Source: Terriglobia bacterium (GTDB taxonomy: Bacteria > Acidobacteriota > Terriglobia > Terriglobales > Acidobacteriaceae). Taken from it: a DNA stretch of 64,000 nucleotides. The notes under the pieces are model-generated. The model saw only the letters and a list, made by a program, of their open reading frames with translations, did no database searches and had not been told where the DNA came from. The stretch is taken from NCBI GenBank assembly GCA_021324365.1, contig JAJPJE010000046.1:37633-101632 (forward strand). The letters are read 5' to 3'. The translations under genes and the position numbers were made by a program. Below, piece by piece: positions 18,338-27,785 of the stretch (positions are counted from its first letter, which is position 1; each line of letters starts with the position of its first letter).

Positions 18338-19756
18338 ATGCAAACTGTCGTAATCGATCCCGTCACTCGCATCGAAGGACATTCCAAGATCACGATCCAA
18401 CTCGACGATCATGGCATGGTGCAGGACGCGCATTTTCATGTTACCCAATTCCGCGGTTTCGAGAAGCTCTGCGAGGGTCGTCCGTTCTATGAAATGCCTG
18501 CCCTGATGGCGCGTATCTGCGGCATCTGTCCCGTCTCGCACCTGATCGCCTCGGCCAAAGCTTGCGACGCGATCCTGGCAGTGCGTATTCCCGAAACCGC
18601 CGAAAAGCTGCGTCGCATTATGAATCTCGCGCAGATCGTGCAATCGCACGCCTTGAGCTTCTTCCATCTTTCTTCGCCTGACTTCCTGCTTGGCATGGAT
18701 TCCGATCCGGCCAAGCGCAACATCTTCGGCGTGGCTGCACACAGTCCTGAGATGTCACGCGACGGCGTGCGCCTGCGCAAGTTCGGGCAGGAGATTATCG
18801 AACTGCTCGGCGGCAAGCGTATCCACCCGGCATGGGTTGTCCCGGGTGGTGTCAGCGAACCGCTGAAAGTCGAATATCGCGACAAGATTCTGAAGTCCAT
18901 CCCGGAAGCCAAGGACATCGTTTTCCGTACCTTAGCGTGGTTCAAGCGGCAGTTGGAAAGCTTTCGAGAAGAGATTCGTACCTTCGCGAACTTCCCTTCC
19001 CTCTTCATGGCGCTCACCAAGGAAGACGGCAACCTGGCCTTCTACAAAGGATGGCTGCGCCTGGTAGATGCCGATGGCGAAGTTGTTCAAGACCATGTCG
19101 ATCCAGCCGACTATCAGGAATACATCGGCGAAGCCGTCGAGCCCTGGTCCTATCTCAAATCTCCCTATTACAAGCCGCTCGGCTATCCGAAAGGCATGTA
19201 TCGCGTTGGACCGTTGGCGCGCCTCAACATGGCGAAGCGCTGCGGCACGCCGCTCGCTGATCAGGAACTGGCGGAATTTCGCGAACTGGAGCGCCGCTTC
19301 GTCCTCAGCTCCTTCTATTACCACTATGCGCGTCTGATCGAAGCGCTCTTTGCAATCGAGCGCATTGAGGCCTACCTCGAAGAGCCCGAGATCCTTGGCA
19401 AGCACGTACGCGCTTATGCCGGTCCCAACAACTACAACGGCGTCGGCGTGGCTGAGGCACCGCGCGGCACACTGATCCACAATTACAGGATCGACGAGAG
19501 CGGCCTGATCACTCATGCCAATCTCATCATTGCCACCGGGCACAACAATTTGGCGATGAACCGCGGAGTGTTGCAGGTGGCTAAGCATTTCATAAAAGGA
19601 AGAACGATTCCGGAAGGCATGTTAAACCGCGTCGAGGCCGTTATCCGGTGCTACGATCCTTGCTTGAGTTGCTCGACACACGCGCTCGGACAGATGCGCC
19701 TGCACTTGGAACTGCGTGATGCGGGCGGAACCGTGCTCTCAGAGGTAAAGAGATAA
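18338..19756 (+). CDS. hoxH: NAD-reducing [NiFe] hydrogenase large subunit HoxH
   Basis: The 472-residue catalytic subunit. The Ni-Fe ligands sit in [10 protein letters not shown] (Cys61, Cys64) near the N-terminus and DPCLSCSTH (Cys442, Cys445, His448) near the C-terminus. A 24-residue tail after His448 is the expected pro-sequence removed by the endopeptidase encoded next. All four metal cysteines are present, so the enzyme should be active. It catalyses reversible H2 oxidation coupled to NAD+ in the cytoplasm. GGAGAGCG precedes the ATG. Confidence 0.96.
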   Translation: MQTVVIDPVTRIEGHSKITIQLDDHGMVQDAHFHVTQFRGFEKLCEGRPFYEMPALMARICGICPVSHLIASAKACDAILAVRIPETAEKLRRIMNLAQIVQSHALSFFHLSSPDFLLGMDSDPAKRNIFGVAAHSPEMSRDGVRLRKFGQEIIELLGGKRIHPAWVVPGGVSEPLKVEYRDKILKSIPEAKDIVFRTLAWFKRQLESFREEIRTFANFPSLFMALTKEDGNLAFYKGWLRLVDADGEVVQDHVDPADYQEYIGEAVEPWSYLKSPYYKPLGYPKGMYRVGPLARLNMAKRCGTPLADQELAEFRELERRFVLSSFYYHYARLIEALFAIERIEAYLEEPEILGKHVRAYAGPNNYNGVGVAEAPRGTLIHNYRIDESGLITHANLIIATGHNNLAMNRGVLQVAKHFIKGRTIPEGMLNRVEAVIRCYDPCLSCSTHALGQMRLHLELRDAGGTVLSEVKR

Positions 19757-20242
19757 ATGGCACCAATTGTTGTGATCGGGTATGGCAATCCGCTGCGCGG
19801 TGATGACGCTATCGGATGGAAGGCTGCGGAAGCCCTCCGTGATGTCTACGAAGATGATCTCTCCGTCGAAGTCTTTGCCAGTCACCAGCTCAACCCGGAG
19901 ATGGCAGAATCCGTTGCCGAAGCCGGTGCTGTGATCTTCATCGATGCCGTTGCCGACAAACTCTCAGCCGGCAACGTAATATGCGAAAACATAGATCCAG
20001 CCGATCACTCCTCGGCATTCACCCACGATCTCGACCCCGCGACGCTGCTCGCCTCCGCCATCGACCTCTATGGCAGCTGTCCACGCGCGGCGCTCATTGG
20101 TATAGGCGTTCACTCCTGTGATCTCGGCCAAGAACTGAGTCGCGAAGTAAAAGCTGCCCTGCCGAAGGTGGTGGCAGAAGTAAAACAGATGATCGAGCGC
20201 CACCGAACTGGTCTCCCGTTCCATTCTCGGTCGTCGACATAG
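19757..20242 (+). CDS. hoxW: Hydrogenase maturation endopeptidase HoxW
   Basis: A 161-residue HyaD/HycI-family protease that trims the HoxH C-terminus after nickel insertion. The nickel-sensing residues are Asp16 (GNPLRGDD), Asp63 (VIFIDAV) and His90 (FTHDLDP). It starts immediately after the hoxH stop, so it is the last gene of the hox operon. The general hypABCDEF genes are absent from the window and must lie elsewhere. Confidence 0.92.
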   Translation: MAPIVVIGYGNPLRGDDAIGWKAAEALRDVYEDDLSVEVFASHQLNPEMAESVAEAGAVIFIDAVADKLSAGNVICENIDPADHSSAFTHDLDPATLLASAIDLYGSCPRAALIGIGVHSCDLGQELSREVKAALPKVVAEVKQMIERHRTGLPFHSRSST

Positions 20243-20351
20243 TTAATTCGCCGAGAAAAAATTGCATACCACTCAAATTTCTAAGTTCAAGAAGGACAAT
20301 GAATTACGATCTGACTTCCAAAAATGGAATACGCAAATATACTGTTTTTAG

Positions 20352-20380
20352 TTGACCTCACAATTGGTCTCAGGTAGACT
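20352..20380 (+). promoter_or_regulatory. Candidate sigma-70 promoter upstream of the 20536 gene
   Basis: TTGACC (20352-20357), 17-bp spacer, TAGACT (20375-20380). It lies in an AT-rich stretch after hoxW and would give a leader of about 150 nt before the next gene. The match is moderate. Confidence 0.35.
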
Positions 20381-20535
20381 TCTGAGTTTGACCGGGGTTG
20401 TTCGAAACGACAGGTAGGCTGCACGATAAGTCACTCCGTTTGTTAAGTGCCTGTGAATCGTACGGAAGTCCCCAAGAATCGAATCTAGTACGCGTAATTT
20501 CTGGTTCTCATCACAACAAGGCAGGACGACTGATA

Positions 20536-20763
20536 ATGGCAAAGAGACGTGGAAACCCTAACTGGGGCAAGCCCGAGCCAATTGGCCCCGTGATTCCAAC
20601 CGTTACCGAGTTCGAGCAGGTTGTGCGCGAGTTCAAGCTCACGCCCGACCAGTACCTCCGCTCGACCCGTCTGCGCGAGTGGGCGCGGAAGAACCGCAAT
20701 TCGAAGTACATCCCTGAGCCTCTTCTGGAAGCCTGGGGATTCGAAATCGAGTCGGCTTTGTAA
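20536..20763 (+). CDS. Small conserved-looking protein, unknown function
   Basis: A 75-residue basic protein (MAKRRGNPNWGKPEPIGPV) with a helical remainder (EFEQVVREFKLTPDQYLRSTRLREWARKN is the central part in outline) and no cysteines or membrane segment. The start ATG at 20536 is preferred over an open upstream frame because homology-like composition begins there. It is monocistronic, with a promoter-like element upstream and a terminator 28 bp after the stop. I cannot name a function; nucleic-acid binding is possible from the charge. Confidence 0.65.
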   Translation: MAKRRGNPNWGKPEPIGPVIPTVTEFEQVVREFKLTPDQYLRSTRLREWARKNRNSKYIPEPLLEAWGFEIESAL

Positions 20764-20790
20764 TTGGGTCATTCTACACTTCGGGTCTCA

Positions 20791-20820
20791 GGCCGCCTTC
20801 GGGCGGCCTTTCCCTTTTAT
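20791..20820 (+). terminator. Rho-independent terminator
   Basis: Perfect 7-bp GC stem GGCCGCC-TTCG-GGCGGCC (20791-20808) with a UUCG tetraloop, followed by a T-rich stretch (TTTCCCTTTTAT). It ends the 20536 gene. Confidence 0.85.
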
Positions 20821-20861
20821 GTGCACATCCTGTTTCCGTGGGCTGGGTGTAGAGTAGTCGG

Positions 20862-22268
20862 ATGAGGCGCCTATCTGCTCTCGTCGCTGTTCTCTTTCTG
20901 GCATTGCCATTCACGCTTGCTGAGGAGCCCACCCTCGCCGCCGGCCGGATAATCGATAAAGTCATTTGCAGTGACAATCCTCAGCAAACCTACGCCCTCT
21001 ATCTTCCCAGTCGCTACTCACCGGCGGCTAAGTGGCCGATCATCTATGTCTTCGATCCGATGGCGCGTGGCGACGTTGCCGTCGAGGCAATCCATGAGGC
21101 GGCCGAACAATACGGGTACATCGTCGCTGCCTCGAACAATTCTCGTAATGGATCGTTCGGCGATTCCTCCGAAGCGGCCAACGCCATATCCCAGGACACT
21201 CATGAGCGCCTCTCGATCGACGATCGCAGAGTTTACGTAGCCGGTTTCTCCGGTGGTGCGCGTTTGGCCACGGAAATCGCGATTCTGTGCAAGACCTGCA
21301 TCGCTGGCGTACTTGCCAGCGGGGCCGGTTTCCCGATCAACACCCCCCCGTCCAAGGACATTCATTTCGCGTACTTTCTGGCCGTAGGTAATGCGGACTT
21401 CAACTTTCCGGAAGGCGTAGCGCTGCGGCAGCAGCTTGAACAGGTTCATGCTGTGTATCGCATCCGCAATTTTGATGGCGGCCACGAGTGGGCTCCCTCG
21501 CCGGTCTGGAAGGAAGCTCTGGGTTGGATGGACCTCCAGGCCATGCGCTCGGGTTCGCAGCCTAAAGAAGCCAACACAGTCCAGCAGATCTTTCAACAAG
21601 AACTCGAACTCGCTCGCGCAGATCAGAAGACAGGCAAACTTTTAGCTTCCCAGCGTGAGTATCAATACATGGCCCGGGATTTCGATGGATTGACCGACAC
21701 CAGCGAGGTGAAAACACAACTGGCGCAGCTGAAGTCCGAAAAGCAGCTTAAGAGCGAAGAAAAGCAGGAGCGCGCTGACGTTGATCGTCAGGCCAAGCTG
21801 GCTGGCAAGGCCTCGGCTCAAATGCAGGGGATCCTGACCAATGATACGGACATGACCACGTACGCTGAAATTACTCGAACCATGGTGGGTCTGAAGGCAG
21901 ACATCTCGAAGGCTTCTAATCAGCAGGACCCAAGCGTCCTGGTGATGAGACGAGCTCTCGGGCAGCTGGTGGTCCAGGCTTACGAGTCCGGAGACCGCGC
22001 TCTCGAGCAAAAGAACTACCCGGCAGCTCTGAAGTATTTCGACCTTCTCGTGGCTGGAACGAGCTCTCCTGGCGGGGCACTTTACGAACGCGCACGGGTC
22101 TACGCTGCCCAGGGTGATGCACAGAAGTGCCTCTCTGAGCTGCAGCAAGCCCAAGCCGCCGGATTCCATGATCCCAAAGCTTTGCAAGCCGCAGAATTCA
22201 ATCAGTATCGCCAACTGCCGCAATTTCGGGACTTGCAATCTGAATGGAACAAGCAGGCACGCCCCTGA
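20862..22268 (+). CDS. Secreted alpha/beta hydrolase (esterase-like) with C-terminal TPR-like region
   Basis: A 468-residue protein with a signal peptide (residues 1-20, LFLALPFTLA). An alpha/beta-hydrolase core of the polyhydroxybutyrate-depolymerase/feruloyl-esterase type has the nucleophile elbow AGFSGGARLA (Ser130) and a late histidine in GGHEWAPSP. Residues about 240-460 are helical, charged and TPR-like, with a typical AAGFHDPKALQAAEF block near the end. The substrate is unknown. It sits 12 bp before the DUF4126 gene and is probably co-transcribed with it. Confidence 0.78.
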   Translation: MRRLSALVAVLFLALPFTLAEEPTLAAGRIIDKVICSDNPQQTYALYLPSRYSPAAKWPIIYVFDPMARGDVAVEAIHEAAEQYGYIVAASNNSRNGSFGDSSEAANAISQDTHERLSIDDRRVYVAGFSGGARLATEIAILCKTCIAGVLASGAGFPINTPPSKDIHFAYFLAVGNADFNFPEGVALRQQLEQVHAVYRIRNFDGGHEWAPSPVWKEALGWMDLQAMRSGSQPKEANTVQQIFQQELELARADQKTGKLLASQREYQYMARDFDGLTDTSEVKTQLAQLKSEKQLKSEEKQERADVDRQAKLAGKASAQMQGILTNDTDMTTYAEITRTMVGLKADISKASNQQDPSVLVMRRALGQLVVQAYESGDRALEQKNYPAALKYFDLLVAGTSSPGGALYERARVYAAQGDAQKCLSELQQAQAAGFHDPKALQAAEFNQYRQLPQFRDLQSEWNKQARP

Positions 22269-22280
22269 CGTAGATAGCAT

Positions 22281-22907
22281 ATGCACTTTTCGGGGACCGA
22301 ACTCGCTGCCCTGATCGTAGCCACCAGCTTCGCGGCAGGACTGAACGTCTACGCAACCTTGGCGACCTTGGGGCTGCTGTCCCACGCAGGCGTGATCGTG
22401 CTCCCCAGTTCCCTGCACCTGGTTTCGGACTGGTGGGTCATCGGCGTAAGCCTGGCGCTTTTTGCGGTCGAGTTTTTTGCCGACAAGGTGCCTGCCTTCG
22501 ACCTGGTTTGGAATGCCCTGCATACCTTCATTCGCATTCCCATCGCTGCGCTGCTTGCGTTTGGAGCCACATCCCAACTGAGCCCGCCGATGCAGTTGCT
22601 CGCGGCAGTTGCCGGTGCAGGTATCGCCTTCGCGGCCCATGGAGGAAAAACTGCCGTCCGGGCAGCTATTACACCCTCGCCCGAGCCGGTCTCCAACATA
22701 GCCCTAAGCGCGAGCGAGGACGTGCTCGCAATTTTCCTCACCTGGTTCGCCACCAGGCACCCATTCATCAGTGCAGCCATCGCGCTTGTTCTGGTTGTGC
22801 TCATAGTACTCGCGATCCGGTGGGTAGCGCGCGCCTTGCGCAATCTATTCCGGGGTGCCGAGCGCACCTTCGAACCCCGATCCCCCGAAACTCATCTTAC
22901 GAGCTAA
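22281..22907 (+). CDS. DUF4126 family membrane protein
   Basis: A 208-residue integral membrane protein with about five hydrophobic segments. DUF4126 blocks are visible: AAGLNVYATLATLGLL near the N-terminus, FFADKVPAFDLVWNALHTFIRIP in the middle, and AAHGGKTAVRAAITPSPEPVSN. The biochemical role of the family is not established. It follows the esterase gene closely. Confidence 0.8.
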   Translation: MHFSGTELAALIVATSFAAGLNVYATLATLGLLSHAGVIVLPSSLHLVSDWWVIGVSLALFAVEFFADKVPAFDLVWNALHTFIRIPIAALLAFGATSQLSPPMQLLAAVAGAGIAFAAHGGKTAVRAAITPSPEPVSNIALSASEDVLAIFLTWFATRHPFISAAIALVLVVLIVLAIRWVARALRNLFRGAERTFEPRSPETHLTS

Positions 22908-23047
22908 ACTTGTCCCTTTCCATGTCGATGGCTGCGCGTGGAAATTACGAACCTTAACGAAGTTTTCATCCGGTATTTGTATTTGCGGCATTCTATGTAA
23001 CTCGGCGGGGAGAGTTCCTGCTCAAAATTCAAGTGAGGAGTGCTCCG

Positions 23048-24649
23048 ATGCGATTGTCCAGATTACAACTGCGACTGCTCGCGTTCGTGTTGCCGCTGTT
23101 GTACGCACCGCTTGCGCTAGCGGATGGAAACATCAACCAGGTAAAACACATCATCATCCTCGTCCAGGAAAACCATTCTTTCGATAACTATTTCGGCGCG
23201 CTGGCATATGCGCCTGGCAGCCCCTACCACAACGGTGACGGTCATTGCAGCCAGCGCGACCATCGCTGCATAGACGGCCTGCGCTGCAAGGTGAATCGCG
23301 ACGGCACCCTCCAGTGCTCAAACTCCAATCTCGACGACAACGGCTCGCGCGTGTCTGCTTTCCACATCCCGACTCGCTGCGTTACGCCGGACCTGAATCA
23401 CGACTGGTTCGGAACGCACGAGGAAATCAATTTTCTGTTTCCCAACAGCACGCTGGATCGTCCCCTCAGCGACGGCTTTGTCCGAGTGAGCGATGCGACG
23501 GATCAACTCGACAACGGCGTCGAGTCCCCAACCGAAGACGACACTATCGGCTACTACAATCAGAGCGACATTCCCTTCTACTACCAACTGGCGAGCCAGT
23601 TCGCGGTAAATGATCGCTATTTCGCATCGGTGCTTGGACCGACTTTCCCCAACCGTGCGTACGTCATGGCAGCAACTTCTTTTGGTCACCTTACAACCAA
23701 TGACACGTTCCCTCCGCCGGGAGGATACAAGCCGATCACCGGCACAATTCTCGACCTGATGGACAAATATCAGGTTAGTTGGGCCGACTACTTTCAGGAT
23801 GCTCCTGCCGGCGCTGCCTTCCGTCTGTTTGGAACAACCGGCATCGATCCCCACTTTCTGCCGCTTACTCTTTTCCTCGCGCAAGCCGCGGGAGTGCCCG
23901 GTGCAGGCGATCTGCCGAGCGTTTCTTTTGTCGATCCCAACTTTGGCCTGACTGGGAGAGCCACGGAGAACGACGAGCATCCTCCGACAGACATCCAGCG
24001 CGGCCAGGCATGGGTATCGCAAGCGATTAGCGCGGTGCGCAATGGTCCCTTCTGGAAAGATACCGTCATATTCATCACCTACGACGAGCATGGCGGATTT
24101 TACGACCATGCCGCGCCGCCCCGAGCACCTCAGGGAGGCGCTCGCACACCGGACGGAATCTCCCCCGGTCAATGCGAGGATTTGTCCAATCCTCCCGCGA
24201 GCTTGAAACCAGGTGGCGGAGCCGAATGCAGCAGCAACCCTCTTAGCACAACGGATACAACGGTGATCGATGCAGGCAAGCTGTGTCCGGAATTTGCGTC
24301 CGATCCGACCCGCCCCTACCCGGACAACTGCGCGTCTTTCGATCAGCTCGGAGTTCGCGTACCGTTCATGGCCGTATCGCCGTTCTCTAAGCCCCATTAC
24401 GTCTCGCACACCATTGGCGACCACACGTCGCTACTGGCGTTCATCGAACAACGCTTCCTAAGCACGCGAGCGAGCAGCGGAGATGGAGATCATGACGGCG
24501 ACGATCGTGGTGCACCTGCGCATCTTTACCTGACAAGGCGTGATCAGCATGCGCACACGCTCGAAGATATGTTTGACTTCGATCGCTCACCGTCGCTGAA
24601 TGTGCCCATTGCCCCAGTCACAGGACCCACACAAGACTGCACGCCGTAA
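23048..24649 (+). CDS. Secreted phosphoesterase (phospholipase C / acid phosphatase family)
   Basis: A 533-residue exported enzyme with a signal peptide (LLAFVLPLLYAPLALA). The catalytic domain begins at once with IIILVQENHSFDNYFG, the hallmark metal-binding segment of the non-haemolytic phospholipase C/AcpA family. Later metal ligands are in FITYDEHGGFYDH and the closing DHTSLLAFIEQRF. These enzymes cleave phosphodiesters or phosphomonoesters in the periplasm. The GAGGAG at 23035-23040 supports the ATG at 23048. A hairpin terminator and then the PhoU-like/Pit genes follow, so a role in phosphate release fits. Confidence 0.87.
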   Translation: MRLSRLQLRLLAFVLPLLYAPLALADGNINQVKHIIILVQENHSFDNYFGALAYAPGSPYHNGDGHCSQRDHRCIDGLRCKVNRDGTLQCSNSNLDDNGSRVSAFHIPTRCVTPDLNHDWFGTHEEINFLFPNSTLDRPLSDGFVRVSDATDQLDNGVESPTEDDTIGYYNQSDIPFYYQLASQFAVNDRYFASVLGPTFPNRAYVMAATSFGHLTTNDTFPPPGGYKPITGTILDLMDKYQVSWADYFQDAPAGAAFRLFGTTGIDPHFLPLTLFLAQAAGVPGAGDLPSVSFVDPNFGLTGRATENDEHPPTDIQRGQAWVSQAISAVRNGPFWKDTVIFITYDEHGGFYDHAAPPRAPQGGARTPDGISPGQCEDLSNPPASLKPGGGAECSSNPLSTTDTTVIDAGKLCPEFASDPTRPYPDNCASFDQLGVRVPFMAVSPFSKPHYVSHTIGDHTSLLAFIEQRFLSTRASSGDGDHDGDDRGAPAHLYLTRRDQHAHTLEDMFDFDRSPSLNVPIAPVTGPTQDCTP

Positions 24650-24668
24650 CGCATCGGTGCAGTTTTGA

Positions 24669-24711
24669 CGGTTGGCGTGGCTATGTAACCCCCGCGCCAA
24701 CCGCCACTTTT
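24669..24711 (+). terminator. Hairpin terminator after the phosphoesterase gene
   Basis: A 9-bp perfect stem, CGGTTGGCG (24669-24677) with 24695-24703, and a 17-nt loop, followed by CCACTTTTC. Begins 20 bp after the stop codon. Confidence 0.55.
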
Positions 24712-24741
24712 CAGAAACGGTTCCCCGCATTGCAATCAGGT

Positions 24742-24776
24742 TTGACCACCCTGAATTATTAATGTCATATTAATAA
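24742..24776 (+). promoter_or_regulatory. Promoter with overlapping palindrome upstream of the phosphate-uptake pair
   Basis: TTGACC (24742-24747) with a weak -10 about 17-20 bp downstream. Overlapping the -10 zone is a perfect inverted repeat, TTATTAAT (24756-24763) and ATTAATAA (24769-24776), with a 5-nt gap, 71 bp before the gene at 24847. The position suits a repressor site. It does not match the E. coli Pho box. Confidence 0.45.
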
Positions 24777-24846
24777 GCCCGTCACGAACGAAATGGGCAA
24801 ACCGTATCCGTGCCTTTGAGGAAACGGAAAAGGATCCTCCTAATTT

Positions 24847-25461
24847 ATGGTTCGCCTCGTCCCGCGCGAGACAAAATTCTTCCAGATGTTCTCCCAAGTC
24901 GCCGATAACGTGACCGAGGGCGCTCGGCTTATGAAAGATCTGTTGGAGAACTATACCGATGTCCCCACTCGAGTCAGTAAGCTCAAAGAAATCGAACATC
25001 GCGGTGATGACATGACGCACGCGATCCTGACCAAGCTGAACCAGACTTTCATCACTCCGTTCGACCGGGAAGACATCCATCGGCTGGCGTCATCTCTTGA
25101 TGATGTGCTCGACTTGCTGAATTCCGCCGGTGAGCGCCTGGTCACTTATAAGATTGAGTCTGTTCCGCCCGCCTCGGTGACTCTGGCGGCCCTGATCTTG
25201 CAGCAAAGTATTGAACTCGGACGCGCCGTTGCAATGTTGGAGAAGAATCATCACGTCCTCGAGCACTGCGTGGAGATCAACCGCCTGGAAAATGAAGCCG
25301 ACAGGGTGGCGCGCCAGGCGATTGGTGACCTCTTCGACACCGAAAAGGATCCTATAACCCTCATTAAAACCAAAGAGCTGTTTGAAGTGCTGGAACTAGC
25401 CACGGACAAAGCCGAGGATGCTGCCAACGTTCTGGAAGCCGTGGTATTGAAAAGCGCCTGA
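24847..25461 (+). CDS. DUF47 family (PhoU-like) Pit accessory protein
   Basis: A 204-residue helical cytoplasmic protein of the DUF47/PhoU-like family: RLVPRETKFFQMFSQVADNV, then KLKEIEHRGDDMTHAILTKLNQTFITPFDREDIHRLASSLDDVLD in outline and a second PhoU-type helix set. The E/D-x-x-x-D motifs (EHRGDD, DREDIH) are the metal-binding repeats. Members are usually paired with Pit phosphate transporters and modulate them. The transporter follows 43 bp downstream. Confidence 0.9.
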   Translation: MVRLVPRETKFFQMFSQVADNVTEGARLMKDLLENYTDVPTRVSKLKEIEHRGDDMTHAILTKLNQTFITPFDREDIHRLASSLDDVLDLLNSAGERLVTYKIESVPPASVTLAALILQQSIELGRAVAMLEKNHHVLEHCVEINRLENEADRVARQAIGDLFDTEKDPITLIKTKELFEVLELATDKAEDAANVLEAVVLKSA

Positions 25462-25504
25462 TGAATTTCGGCTCCCCCGCTATGGGCTTAAGAAAGAGCG
25501 ACCG

Positions 25505-26545
25505 GTGAATACTGGCCTGATTCTTGTCGCAGCCACAATCTTTGTTGCACTCATTTTTGACTTCTTTAACGGCTTTCACGATGCGGCCAACAGCATCGCG
25601 ACCGTCGTCTCGACCCGGGTTCTTTCGCCAAAACTGGCCGTACTTTGGGCAGCAGCGTTTAATTTTCTCGCTGCATTTTTTCTCGGAACAGCCGTCGCGA
25701 AAACGATCGGGCGCGGCATGATTCGTCTCGATATCGATGGCGTCGCCGTGGTTACCCAATACGTCGTTCTCGCCGGGCTGGTCGGCGCCATCGTTTGGGA
25801 TCTGGTGACCTGGCTGTGGGGTCTGCCAACGTCTTCATCTCATGCGCTGATCGGAGCTTATGCAGGCGCAGCCGTCGCGAAGGCCGGCTTCGGCGTGATC
25901 CTCCCCTCCGGTTGGACGAAGACTCTGGTCTTCATTGTAGTTGCCCCCGTCATGGGCCTCGTCTTGGGCTTTGCGCTGATGGTGGCCGTCTACTGGATTT
26001 TTCAGCGTAAATCGCCACTGCAGGTTGATGGTCTGTTTCGTAAGCTGCAACTGTTTTCTGCGGCCGCCTACAGCCTAGGCCATGGCGGAAATGATGCGCA
26101 AAAAACCATGGGCATCGTGGCCGGAGCGCTTTACACCGGCGGGCTCATGACCAAGGCTGATTTCGCTGGCAACTGGGGCAAGCTGCATTGGCCGATCATT
26201 CTTGCCGCCCACACAGCGATCGCCCTCGGAACCTACTTTGGTGGCTGGCGCATCGTCCGCACCATGGGATCGAAGATCACCAAGCTCAAGCCGGTCGGGG
26301 GATTCTGTGCGGAAACCGCCGGCGCCGTGACGCTATTCGGAACCGCTCTCGCTGGTATTCCGGTCAGCACTACGCACACCATCACCGGTGCGATTGTCGG
26401 CGTGGGCGCCACCAACCGGCTGTCCGCGGTGCGCTGGGGCGTCGCGCGTCGAATTGTCTGGGCTTGGGTTCTCACTATCCCAGCGTCGGCCGCAGTGGCT
26501 GCGGCTGCATTCTACATAATTCGGATCTTCGTACCGACAGCTTGA
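25505..26545 (+). CDS. pit: Inorganic phosphate transporter, PiT family
   Basis: A 346-residue low-affinity phosphate/cation symporter with about ten hydrophobic segments. The two inverted signature repeats are FFNGFHDAANSIATVV in the first half and LGHGGNDAQKTMG in the second. The transporter lies in the inner membrane and usually moves metal-phosphate complexes. The start is a GTG at 25505 with only a weak ribosome binding site; translation may be helped by the upstream DUF47 gene. The closing half has PVSTTHTITGAIVGVGATNR, another conserved block. Confidence 0.93.
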   Translation: MNTGLILVAATIFVALIFDFFNGFHDAANSIATVVSTRVLSPKLAVLWAAAFNFLAAFFLGTAVAKTIGRGMIRLDIDGVAVVTQYVVLAGLVGAIVWDLVTWLWGLPTSSSHALIGAYAGAAVAKAGFGVILPSGWTKTLVFIVVAPVMGLVLGFALMVAVYWIFQRKSPLQVDGLFRKLQLFSAAAYSLGHGGNDAQKTMGIVAGALYTGGLMTKADFAGNWGKLHWPIILAAHTAIALGTYFGGWRIVRTMGSKITKLKPVGGFCAETAGAVTLFGTALAGIPVSTTHTITGAIVGVGATNRLSAVRWGVARRIVWAWVLTIPASAAVAAAAFYIIRIFVPTA

Positions 26546-26660
26546 ACGCGAACGGCATTTCTGTTCGTTTCCACGCTGCTTCGGTAGACTATTGTTTCCG
26601 AAGCATGGCAACGTTCACGTGAAGAAGCGCTCTTCTTCAGTTTCGGAACTCTGTAAGGAA

Positions 26661-27722
26661 ATGATGATGAAGAATTGGCTATTACTCACTGCGCTTGCTG
26701 CTTCGATGATGATCGCAGGGAGCTGCGGTGGCGGCGGCACCACCTACCAGATGTATGTAACCAACGCGGGTTCAGCGACGGTCTCGGGCTTCAATCTCCA
26801 TTCCGATGGAACCGTCGGCAATATTACCGGATCTCCATACACAGCAGGCAATACGCCCACTTCTTTGACGGTAGCTCCCGGAGGCTACTTGCTGGAAACG
26901 AATGCCGCCGACAATACGATCGGCCGCTTTCAGATCTCCGGCGGAACACTGAATCCGTTTGCCGGGCCGTTTAACGTCAGCCTCACGCCCAGCTCCATCG
27001 TGATGTCCCCCAACGGCCAATTCGCATATGTCGCGGGCTCTGGATCCGGCGACGTGTCTGTCTATTCGTTCTCTTCCGGCAATCTGTCCGAGATCGCCGG
27101 TTCTCCCTTCCCGGCGCAGCAGGCGCCAGCGCAAATTGCGATTACTCCCTCCGGCAATTTCCTTTATGTCACGAACCAGGTTTCTAATTCGATTTCAGGG
27201 TATAGCATCGCTGGCTCCGGGGCGTTGACTGCGCTCCCTGGATCGCCCTTTACTACCGGCGTAGGACAGCAGCCGACCGGAATTGCCGTATCGCCTAGTG
27301 GCTCGTTCCTATATGTGACTAACCGAGGCTCGAATAACTTCTCGGGCTTTGCGATCGATTCTGCGGGTAATTTGACGCCACTGGCTGGATCGCCATACAC
27401 CGCCGATCAGGCGCCTACCGCCGTGGCCTGGGATCCCAGCGGCAGCTTCCTGTATGTCGCGAATCTGAATTCGGACGATGTGTCCGGGTTTGCTATCGCC
27501 TCTGACGGCACTCCTACCGCCATTGCGGGATCGCCTTGGGCGACTGGAGGGCGCGGTGAGTCTGCAATCGCCGTCGATCCAGCAGGAAAGACGGTCGTGG
27601 CGCTGAACCAATCAACCAATACGTTAACGGTTTTTACGAAGGACGGTTCTGGAGTATTGAAGCCTGGCTTCCCAGTCAATACTGGACAAAACCCGAGCGC
27701 GGTCATAATCGTGAAACAGTGA
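26661..27722 (+). CDS. Beta-propeller lipoprotein (lactonase-like)
   Basis: About 353 residues. The N-terminus is a lipoprotein signal with the lipobox-like IAGSC followed by GGGG. The mature part has about seven repeats of the kind [11 protein letters not shown]...SGFAID, a seven-bladed propeller of the YVTN/6-phosphogluconolactonase type. Three ATG codons in tandem (26661, 26664, 26667) follow TAAGGA; the later ones have better spacing. The real substrate is unknown and many such proteins may be structural rather than enzymatic. Confidence 0.78.
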   Translation: MMMKNWLLLTALAASMMIAGSCGGGGTTYQMYVTNAGSATVSGFNLHSDGTVGNITGSPYTAGNTPTSLTVAPGGYLLETNAADNTIGRFQISGGTLNPFAGPFNVSLTPSSIVMSPNGQFAYVAGSGSGDVSVYSFSSGNLSEIAGSPFPAQQAPAQIAITPSGNFLYVTNQVSNSISGYSIAGSGALTALPGSPFTTGVGQQPTGIAVSPSGSFLYVTNRGSNNFSGFAIDSAGNLTPLAGSPYTADQAPTAVAWDPSGSFLYVANLNSDDVSGFAIASDGTPTAIAGSPWATGGRGESAIAVDPAGKTVVALNQSTNTLTVFTKDGSGVLKPGFPVNTGQNPSAVIIVKQ

Positions 27723-27727
27723 AGTGA

Positions 27728-27748
27728 CAGCCCAGTGTACATGGGCTG
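27728..27748 (+). other. Hairpin between the propeller lipoprotein and ribBA
   Basis: Perfect 7-bp stem CAGCCCA/TGGGCTG with a 7-nt loop, 6 bp after the stop codon. No U-tract follows, so it may be a weak terminator or mRNA-end stabiliser. The 63-bp gap before ribBA is too short for an FMN riboswitch. Confidence 0.4.
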
Positions 27749-27785
27749 CGCTCTTCGGTTGGTACAATCGAAACAGAGTTTAGAC

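Noticed and set aside
23318..24424. 368-codon open frame antisense to the phosphoesterase
   Set aside because: The sense strand has signal peptide, ribosome binding site and catalytic motifs; the antisense has none.
24650..24846. Classical Pho box
   Set aside because: No tandem CTGTCAT-type repeats; only an AT-rich palindrome is present.
27723..27785. FMN riboswitch before ribBA
   Set aside because: Only 63 bp separate the genes, too short for an RFN element, and its conserved blocks are absent.
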